From: Bacteroidales bacterium
GTDB taxonomy: Bacteria > Bacteroidota > Bacteroidia > Bacteroidales > UBA12077
Length of the DNA stretch: 5,008 bases
Assembly (NCBI GenBank): GCA_030635365.1
Contig: DAOVYZ010000300.1
Coordinates: forward strand, 1 to 5,008
Reading direction: 5' to 3'
The notes below the pieces were generated by a model. It had not been told where the DNA came from. It saw nothing but the letters and a program-made list of their open reading frames with translations, and did not search any database. Within the stretch, counting starts at the first letter, position 1, and every line of letters begins with the position of its first letter. Positions 1 through 5,008 of this stretch are shown one piece after another. The translations under genes and the position numbers were made by a program.

Positions 1-1141
1 AATTTTCATATTGAAAATTTACATCTTTATACTCTATGTTTTTTTCAAAATTTGTTATTTTAATGGCGTCAGGTTTCTGGGTAATTTTATACTGGTGTAA
101 TAATATGGTATCTATTCTTTCAATAGATGCCAATCCTTTAATAATATTATAATACCCATTTGTAATCGACCTGGCAGGTTTAATTACTTGGGAAAATACT
201 GCAAGATATCCTATAAAAACAGTTGGTGTTAATTCCCCACTTTTTGATAATATCATTTTCCCTCCATACCAGATAATAAAAAGTATTGTTATAGTAGATA
301 TTATTTCACTTATAGGATTTGCTAATACTCTTCTGGTCCACACTTTTCTAAATACGTTACTATAATAATCATTCAATTTACCAAACCTTTGCTTAATAAG
401 CCCCTCTGCATTTGAAGCTTTAACAATTTTTATTCCCACCAAAACTTCTTCAAGCATTGCAACTAAATCCCCCATGCGTTGTTGTCCGCGTATTGTTTGT
501 TTTTTTAATGATTTTCCAATAAGCCCTATTATAAATGCAGAAACAGGAAATACAAAAAGCACTATTAAAGTTAGTTTTAAACTCATAAAGAATAAAACAT
601 ATAAATAAACAACTATAAGAATAGGATCCTTGAAAAACACCTCCAGAGAGGATATTATTGATGCTTCTACCTCTTTAACATCAACTATCATTTTTGAGAT
701 AATGTCTCCTCGTTTTTCTTTGGAAAAATAACTCAAATCAAAATTTAATATTTTATCCATTAAGTCATTTCGAATATCCTTAACAATATTGATCCTTACC
801 TTGATAATATTAGACCTTCCCAAAAACGTGAAAATGTTTTTACAGAGTGTGAAAATGAGTACTCCCAAAACAATAAATAGCAGTGCTTCTGCCTGCCCTT
901 TTTCAATAACAACTTTCCCAAGATAATAATTAAAATTATGCCTTATAGATTCTGCTGCAAATTCAAAAGCTATTGACTTACTGGCGAATTTCTGACTAGA
1001 AAATAACAAACCCAAGAATGGAATAACCATGGTAAGAGATATCACCGAAAAAACAGCTGCAATCAAATTAAATAGAATACTCGAAAAAGATTTAAGCCAA
1101 TAAGGAATTAAATATCTCAATATTGACAAAAGTTTCTTCAT
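1..1141 (-). CDS. ABC transporter, MsbA-like fused permease/ATPase (partial, 3' end beyond window)
   Basis: Reading the minus strand from the ATG at 1141 gives 380 uninterrupted codons running off the left edge. The product is the membrane half of a type IV (MsbA-like) ABC exporter, which normally works as an inner-membrane homodimer of about 600 residues and moves lipids, drugs or peptides out of the cytoplasm using ATP. About six hydrophobic segments can be seen, near residues 21-46, 86-107, 170-188, 189-209, 275-296 and 303-322. Family landmarks are the helix ending YFSKEKRGDIISKMIVDV (138-155), EEVLVGIKIVKASNAE (231-246), and the linker helix with IIKGLASIERI (333-343). The nucleotide-binding domain has just begun at IEYKDVNFQY (369-378); Walker A, signature and Walker B lie outside the window. 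The start is supported by the MKK n-terminus, an AAGG about 10 nt upstream, and a promoter box 23 nt upstream. The substrate cannot be told; lipid A-core flipping is possible but unproven. Confidence 0.93.
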   Translation of the reverse strand, partial: MKKLLSILRYLIPYWLKSFSSILFNLIAAVFSVISLTMVIPFLGLLFSSQKFASKSIAFEFAAESIRHNFNYYLGKVVIEKGQAEALLFIVLGVLIFTLCKNIFTFLGRSNIIKVRINIVKDIRNDLMDKILNFDLSYFSKEKRGDIISKMIVDVKEVEASIISSLEVFFKDPILIVVYLYVLFFMSLKLTLIVLFVFPVSAFIIGLIGKSLKKQTIRGQQRMGDLVAMLEEVLVGIKIVKASNAEGLIKQRFGKLNDYYSNVFRKVWTRRVLANPISEIISTITILFIIWYGGKMILSKSGELTPTVFIGYLAVFSQVIKPARSITNGYYNIIKGLASIERIDTILLHQYKITQKPDAIKITNFEKNIEYKDVNFQYEN

Positions 1142-1164
1142 ACACTATAACCTTAGGTTTAAAT

Positions 1165-1172
1165 CAAAGGTA
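1165..1172 (-). promoter_or_regulatory. Bacteroidota-type -7 promoter box before the ABC exporter gene
   Basis: On the minus strand this octamer reads TACCTTTG, an exact match to TAnnTTTG, the -7 element of the Bacteroidota primary sigma factor. It ends 23 nt before the exporter ATG and lies in the short gap after purB. No convincing -33 TTG element is seen at the usual distance. It suggests that the exporter has its own start site even if purB transcripts read through. Confidence 0.45.
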
Positions 1173-1202
1173 ATATAAATTCACTGATTTTCAGAGATTG
1201 TA

Positions 1203-2546
1203 TTAAACCCCTGTATAATTATGTGGAGTTATATTCTTTAACTCATTTTTCACTTCATTTGATAGATTCAAATTATCGATAAATTTATATATACTTTCTT
1301 TAGTAATTTTATCACCTGTTCGTGTTAAATCCAGTAAAGTTTCGTATGGTTTTGGATACCCTTCCCGTCGGAGAATAGTTTGTATAGCTTCAGCTACTAC
1401 TGCCCAGTTTTCTTTTAAGTCATTGTTTATCGCATCTTCATTAACAATTACTTTGCCTAAGCCTTTTAGCAATGATTTAAATGCAATTATTGTGTGTGCA
1501 ACAGGAACACCAATATTCCTTAGTACTGTAGAATCAGTTAAGTCTCTTTGTAATCTGGATATAGGAAGTTTAACAGATAAATGTTCATAAATTGCATTTG
1601 CTATTCCAAAGTTACCCTCAGCATTTTCAAAATCTATCGGATTCACTTTGTGTGGCATTGCAGATGACCCTATCTCACCCTTTTTTATTTTTTGTTTAAA
1701 ATAATTCATGGATATATAGGTCCAAAAATCACGTGCTAAATCAATTAAAATTGTATTAATTCGCTTCATCGCATCAAATGCGGCTGCTATATTGTCATAA
1801 TGTTCAATCTGTGTAGTTGGGCATGAACGATTTAATTTTAAGATATTATTCACAAAATGATTCCCAAATTGGTTCCAATCAATATCAGGATATGCTACAT
1901 GATGAGCATTAAAGTTACCTGTTGCACCACCAAATTTAGCCGAATATGGAATTGATTTCAATTGCTCAATTTGCTTTTCAAGTCTTTCAATAAAAACCTC
2001 AATCTCTTTGCCTAATCGTGTTGGTGATGCCGGTTGCCCATGTGTTCGTGCTAACATTGGAATGGAACTCCATTCATCAGCTAACGATTTTAATTTTTCT
2101 ATCAGATCATTTAACACCGGATAATAAACTTTCTCAACAGCATCTTTAAAAGAATAAGGTGTTGCTGTATTATTAATATCCTGTGAGGTTAATCCAAAAT
2201 GAATAAATTCTTTGTATTCCTCTAACTTTAACTCATCAAATTTTTCTTTAATAAAATACTCAACAGCCTTTACATCATGATTTGTTACTTTTTCTATATC
2301 TTTTATTCTGCGGGCATCATCACTATCAAAGTTTTTATAAACATTTCTTAGATCGCAAAAACATTTCTGTTCAAAATCCTTTAGTTGAGGTAAAGGAAGC
2401 TCACACAACGCAATGAAATATTCCATTTCAACCAGCACCCTATAATTAATCAATCCAAATTCTGAAAAATAATCTCCAAGTTTATCAACTTTATTTCTAT
2501 ACCGGCCATCAATCGGGGATATGGCTGTTAAGGTTGTAATGCTCAT
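1203..2546 (-). CDS. purB: Adenylosuccinate lyase
   Basis: This 447-residue cytoplasmic enzyme acts twice in purine synthesis. It splits SAICAR to AICAR plus fumarate and adenylosuccinate to AMP plus fumarate. It belongs to the fumarase/aspartase superfamily and normally forms homotetramers. The sequence follows E. coli PurB throughout: SPIDGRY (10-16), TNHDVKAVEYF (88-98), SQDINN (121-126), RTHGQPASP (167-175) with the probable catalytic His169, GNFNAHHVAYPDIDW (210-224), TTQIE (244-248), the flexible-loop signature GSSAMPHKVNPIDFENAEGN (293-312) carrying the catalytic serine (294 or 295), and QRDLTDSTVLRN (333-344). All key motifs are intact. It ends at PHNYTGV, about nine residues shorter overall than the 456-residue E. 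coli enzyme, and appears complete. The start is the ATG directly before SITTLTAISPIDGRY, matching the family N-terminus; no clear Shine-Dalgarno precedes it. It lies upstream of the exporter gene on the same strand and is divergent from mqnA. Confidence 0.97.
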   Translation of the reverse strand: MSITTLTAISPIDGRYRNKVDKLGDYFSEFGLINYRVLVEMEYFIALCELPLPQLKDFEQKCFCDLRNVYKNFDSDDARRIKDIEKVTNHDVKAVEYFIKEKFDELKLEEYKEFIHFGLTSQDINNTATPYSFKDAVEKVYYPVLNDLIEKLKSLADEWSSIPMLARTHGQPASPTRLGKEIEVFIERLEKQIEQLKSIPYSAKFGGATGNFNAHHVAYPDIDWNQFGNHFVNNILKLNRSCPTTQIEHYDNIAAAFDAMKRINTILIDLARDFWTYISMNYFKQKIKKGEIGSSAMPHKVNPIDFENAEGNFGIANAIYEHLSVKLPISRLQRDLTDSTVLRNIGVPVAHTIIAFKSLLKGLGKVIVNEDAINNDLKENWAVVAEAIQTILRREGYPKPYETLLDLTRTGDKITKESIYKFIDNLNLSNEVKNELKNITPHNYTGV

Positions 2547-2575
2547 AATTATGTTTATTTACAAGAATTTTACAC

Positions 2576-2588
2576 TAAGAATTTCTTA
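2576..2588. promoter_or_regulatory. Perfect short palindrome in the purB-mqnA intergenic region
   Basis: The sequence is TAAGAA, one central T, then TTCTTA: perfect 6-bp arms lying 29 nt upstream of the purB ATG and 92 nt upstream of the mqnA ATG. The position fits an operator or a site overlapping the purB promoter. However, the palindrome is short and AT-rich, matches no regulator motif I recognise, and could arise by chance. Confidence 0.2.
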
Positions 2589-2652
2589 AATAATTCAACT
2601 GCAAATTAAACAAAAACAATTTATTTTACTATTATAATAATGGGGGCAATTG

Positions 2653-2660
2653 TATATTTG
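2653..2660 (+). promoter_or_regulatory. Bacteroidota-type -7 promoter box before mqnA
   Basis: TATATTTG is an exact match to the TAnnTTTG -7 element. It ends 20 nt before the mqnA ATG, so transcription would start roughly 14 nt upstream of the codon and leave a very short leader. No good TTG -33 element is seen upstream; the expected stretch is AT-rich. As no similar box precedes nfeD, this promoter probably drives both mqnA and nfeD. Confidence 0.5.
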
Positions 2661-2680
2661 TTTACTAATAGCATAATAAA

Positions 2681-3436
2681 ATGACAAAAATTAAAATATC
2701 TGCAGTATCATACACAAATACATTACCATTTATATATGGAATTAAGAATAGCAAAATCCTGAATCAAATTGAACTTTCTAAAGATATCCCATCGGTTTGT
2801 GCACAGAAACTTTTAGATAATATTGTAGATATTGGATTAGTTCCTGTGGCAATTATTCCTAAACTCAAATACTCGGAAATAGTATCTGATTATTGCATTG
2901 GGGCATCTGCACCCGTTAGGTCAGTGATACTTGGTTCATTCAAACCTCTCAATAAAATTGATATTATAAATCTTGATTATCAATCCAGATCATCGGTAAT
3001 GTTAACACGAATACTTGCAAAAAAATTCTGGAATATTAAGGTAAAATGGGTTGATACTACAAATGGCTTTGAAAATAGAATTAATATAAACGAAGCGACT
3101 GTAATAATTGGAGATAAAGCATTGTGGGCTGAAAAAAACTTCCCTTATGTTTATGACTTGGCTGAAGAATGGATAAAATTTACTCAACTTCCATTTGTAT
3201 TTGCAGCATGGGTAGCAAATAAAAATATTGATAAAACATTTATCAAGGAATTTAATAATGCGTTAGATATGGGAATCTCATCAATTAATAACATGATCGA
3301 AGAATATGATTTCTCGTATTTACCAAATTACATTGACCCTAAAGATTACCTTTCCCGAAATATTGACTTTCAATTTGATTCCGGTAAAAAGAAAGGTTTA
3401 GAACTATTTTTAAAATATGTTGGTGAATTTCAATAA
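2681..3436 (+). CDS. mqnA: Chorismate dehydratase, futalosine pathway of menaquinone synthesis
   Basis: This 251-residue protein belongs to the MqnA/MqnD (VitK2_biosynth) family, which has a periplasmic-binding-protein-like fold but acts in the cytoplasm. MqnA dehydrates chorismate to 3-[(1-carboxyvinyl)oxy]benzoate, the entry step of the futalosine route to menaquinone. Family marks visible here are VSYTNTLPFIYG (9-20; Asn13 sits where MqnA proteins have a conserved active-site Asn), DIGLVPVAIIP (50-60), the SVILGS strand (81-86), DYQSRSSVML (99-108), IIGDKAL (142-148), and DLAEEWIKFTQLPFVFAAW (159-177), very close to the usual 'DL..EW...T.LPFVFA.W'. MqnD is less likely because the N-terminal SYTNTLPF motif is of the MqnA type. 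Length is normal to slightly short. The start is supported by the -7 box 20 nt upstream and by the family N-terminus; there is no Shine-Dalgarno. The other futalosine genes (mqnB, mqnC, mqnD) are not in the window. Confidence 0.9.
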   Translation: MTKIKISAVSYTNTLPFIYGIKNSKILNQIELSKDIPSVCAQKLLDNIVDIGLVPVAIIPKLKYSEIVSDYCIGASAPVRSVILGSFKPLNKIDIINLDYQSRSSVMLTRILAKKFWNIKVKWVDTTNGFENRININEATVIIGDKALWAEKNFPYVYDLAEEWIKFTQLPFVFAAWVANKNIDKTFIKEFNNALDMGISSINNMIEEYDFSYLPNYIDPKDYLSRNIDFQFDSGKKKGLELFLKYVGEFQ

Positions 3437-3476
3437 TAATTTAGAAATTAGTGCAGATTATAAAATAACTATAAAT

Positions 3477-3857
3477 ATGAAAAGTTTTCTATCAATAATT
3501 TCTTGCATTTTATGCATGTCACTTTTTAGCAATTTGTCGGCACAGCAAGAAGAAATGCCTGTAAAGGACACTACAAAAATTACAGTTTTTACATTTGATA
3601 TAAATAAAGACATTGATCCCGGTATGTGGCGTTTAACACAAAAAGGATTTGAAGAAGCCAGAAATGCAAATGCTGACTATATTGTAATTAACGTGAATAC
3701 CTATGGAGGCATGGTTAATATGGCCGATTCCATCAGAACAAAAATATTAGACAGTACAATTCCTGTATATGCCTATATTACAAATAATGCCGCATCAGCA
3801 GGGGCGTTAATATCAATAGCTGCTGATAATATATATATGAAAACAGGGGCTAAATAG
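3477..3857 (+). CDS. NfeD-family membrane serine protease, N-terminal part (gene broken by frameshift)
   Basis: This is the first part of a long-form NfeD (NfeD1b type, related to Pyrococcus PH1510) protein, 126 codons long before a premature TAG. Residues 1-22 form a signal peptide (MKSFLSIISC, hydrophobic core, then LSA before QQ). The rest is the start of a ClpP/crotonase-fold protease domain: FDINKDIDPGMWRLTQKGFEEA (40-61 region), INVNTYGGMV (71-80, the oxyanion-type GG motif), then NNAASAGALISIAAD (103-117) with Ser107 as the predicted nucleophile. An ATG at 3417 is in frame but would overlap mqnA by 20 nt and put 20 polar residues before the signal peptide, so the ATG at 3477 is preferred. 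That leaves a 40-nt gap after mqnA with no promoter box, suggesting co-transcription. The protein stops at MKTGAK, where homologues continue with an 'IGxA' segment; that segment is present in another frame just downstream. Confidence 0.85.
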   Translation: MKSFLSIISCILCMSLFSNLSAQQEEMPVKDTTKITVFTFDINKDIDPGMWRLTQKGFEEARNANADYIVINVNTYGGMVNMADSIRTKILDSTIPVYAYITNNAASAGALISIAADNIYMKTGAK

Positions 3858-3860
3858 GTT
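3846..3860 (+). other. Frameshift junction splitting the nfeD gene
   Basis: The upstream frame reads GGG GCT AAA TAG and stops. The frame one base back reads ATA GGT TCT GCC from 3854 and continues the expected protein (IGSASVVDQSGKIMPEKYQ). Adding one base in the AAAT run, for example GCT AAT ATA GGT, restores one open frame from 3477 to 4900, about 474 residues, a normal length for this family. The local sequence is not a canonical X XXY YYZ slippery heptamer, so programmed frameshifting is unlikely. A one-base deletion or a sequence error at a short A-run is the simplest explanation. Confidence 0.85.
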
Positions 3861-3892
3861 CTGCCTCTGTAGTTGACCAATCAGGAAAAATA

Positions 3893-4900
3893 ATGCCTGA
3901 AAAATACCAGTCGTATATGCGTTCAACAATGCGTGCTACTGCTGAAGCTCATGGAAAGGATACTATTATAAACGGAAATGACACTATATTAAAATGGCGC
4001 CGTGACCCATTAATTGCCGAAGCTATGGTCGATCCCAGAATTTACATTGAAGGAGTTTCTGATACAGGAAAAATTGTTGCTTTTACCGCAAGCGAAGCTT
4101 TAGAAAATAATTATTGCGAAGCCATTGTAGAAAATATTAAAGAATTATTAGAACATGCAGAGATTGAAAACTATGAACTGAAACAGTATAAACCTACAAA
4201 ACTGGACAATCTAATTGCCTTTCTTATGAGTCCGGTTATTCAGGGTGTATTGATTATGCTTATTGTGGGAGGAATATATTTTGAATTACAAAGTCCGGGT
4301 ATTGGTTTTGCTTTAGGTGCTGCAATTGTTGGAGCTGTTTTATATTTTGCCCCCTTATATCTGGAAGGACTTGCTGAAAACTGGGAAATGGTAATTTTTG
4401 TTATTGGGCTTATTTTAATTACTGTGGAGATATTTGTTATTCCAGGTTTTGGTATTGCAGGTATTAGTGGAATTATGTTGACCTTAACAGGCTTGGTTTT
4501 AAGTATGGTTGATAATATAATATTCGAGTTTGAATTTCATGGTGCAGAAGCAATAGGGAGTGTTCTAAAATCATTAATGATAGTTTCTATATCTATTCTT
4601 CTGTCATTAATATTGTCGCTGTATTTAAGTAAAAAAGCTCTTACATCAAATGCTTTTTCGTGGATAGTTTTAAACTCGACTCAAAAGAAGGAAGAAGGAT
4701 TTATTGGTGTTGAAAATAAGCAAAAAGACCTGATCGGAAAGACCGGTATTGCATTTACTACATTGCGCCCTAGTGGAAAAGTTGAAATTGAAGATGAAAC
4801 TTATGATGCTAAATCAGAAATAGGCTATATAGAGAAAGGGGAAAAAGTTAAGGTAATTGATTATAGATCGGGGCAAGTTTATGTAGTAAAGGTGGATTAA
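3893..4900 (+). CDS. NfeD-family membrane serine protease, C-terminal part with membrane and OB-fold domains
   Basis: This is the continuation of the split nfeD gene; the frame is already open and homologous from 3854, so the ATG at 3893 is an internal methionine rather than the native start. The first residues, MPEKYQSYMRSTMRATAEAHGKD, complete the ClpP-like protease domain, and Lys4 is a likely catalytic lysine partner of the serine in the upstream part. WRRDPLIAEAMVDPRIYI (35-52) and TASEALENNYCEAI (65-78) finish the domain. Four or five hydrophobic segments follow (about 108-130, 136-156, 165-183, 187-206, 226-246), including the ELQSPGIGFA and VIPGFGIAGISG loops typical of NfeD. Residues 278-335 form the soluble OB-fold NfeD domain (LIGKTGIAFTTLRPSGKVEI to QVYVVKVD). 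Known relatives cleave hydrophobic membrane proteins and often sit beside a flotillin-like gene; none is seen in the 108 nt left after the stop. Identity as NfeD is firm; activity in this allele is doubtful. Confidence 0.88.
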   Translation: MPEKYQSYMRSTMRATAEAHGKDTIINGNDTILKWRRDPLIAEAMVDPRIYIEGVSDTGKIVAFTASEALENNYCEAIVENIKELLEHAEIENYELKQYKPTKLDNLIAFLMSPVIQGVLIMLIVGGIYFELQSPGIGFALGAAIVGAVLYFAPLYLEGLAENWEMVIFVIGLILITVEIFVIPGFGIAGISGIMLTLTGLVLSMVDNIIFEFEFHGAEAIGSVLKSLMIVSISILLSLILSLYLSKKALTSNAFSWIVLNSTQKKEEGFIGVENKQKDLIGKTGIAFTTLRPSGKVEIEDETYDAKSEIGYIEKGEKVKVIDYRSGQVYVVKVD

Positions 4901-5008
4901 ATATTTATCAATTTAATTCTATTGATTAAGCATCAAAAGACAATATACAAATATCAATTAATACCCAATACTCAAAACATAAAATCCTAAACCTGCAAAA
5001 CATCAAAA

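Noticed and set aside
1181..1197. Imperfect hairpin (TCTCTGA-AAA-TCAGTGA on the minus strand) just after the purB stop, considered as a terminator.
   Set aside because: The main stem is only 4 bp plus 2 bp beyond a T-T mismatch, it is AT-rich, and it lacks a proper U-tract. Its position between the purB stop and the next promoter box is suggestive but insufficient.
3002..3187. A 61-codon open frame on the minus strand inside mqnA.
   Set aside because: It lies entirely antisense to a well-supported gene, has no recognisable domain and no ribosome-binding or promoter signal. It is a shadow frame.
3417..3476. An upstream in-frame ATG (3417) as start of the NfeD N-terminal part.
   Set aside because: It would overlap mqnA by 20 nt and add 20 polar residues before a clear signal peptide. 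The ATG at 3477 begins exactly with the basic/hydrophobic signal sequence.
3848..3857. Programmed -1 ribosomal frameshifting at the nfeD junction.
   Set aside because: The heptamer G GCT AAA does not fit X XXY YYZ and the re-pairing in the -1 frame would be poor. I see no strong downstream stem.
4907..4926. Inverted repeat ATCAAT...ATTGAT after the nfeD stop, considered as a terminator.
   Set aside because: A 6-bp AT-rich stem with an 8-nt loop and no U-tract is expected by chance in this composition.
4901..5008. The terminal 108 bases, checked on both strands for the start of a next gene such as a flotillin-like gene.
   Set aside because: No start codon followed by a convincing coding frame, no exact -7 box and no RNA structure was found; it appears to be plain intergenic sequence.

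Overview
The window is strongly AT-rich and reads like a Bacteroidota chromosome. The evidence is protein character (an E. coli-type but C-terminally short PurB; an NfeD-family protein with an 'NTYGG' motif), the scarcity of Shine-Dalgarno sequences, and two exact matches to the Bacteroidota sigma-ABfr -7 box (TAnnTTTG) placed 20 and 23 nt upstream of start codons. The phylum call is an inference from these traits; no rRNA or other marker is present. There are no tRNAs, rRNAs, CRISPR arrays, insertion sequences or phage genes.

The left half lies on the minus strand. First comes the 5' part of an MsbA-like ABC exporter gene, whose membrane domain is complete and whose ATPase domain is cut off by the window edge. 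Upstream of it, with a 61-nt gap, lies purB (adenylosuccinate lyase, purine biosynthesis). The right half lies on the plus strand. It begins with mqnA (chorismate dehydratase, first step of the futalosine route to menaquinone), followed 40 nt later by a long-form nfeD gene (membrane-bound ClpP-class serine protease with a C-terminal OB-fold NfeD domain). purB and mqnA are divergent and share a 134-nt intergenic region. The last 108 bases hold no recognisable gene.

The most notable point is that the nfeD gene is split by a single-base frameshift at about 3852-3857. The break falls between the predicted catalytic serine and the predicted catalytic lysine, so neither piece alone could be an active protease. 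It may be a real mutation or a sequence error. The genes are otherwise ordinary housekeeping or envelope genes, and I see no sign of an undescribed system here.
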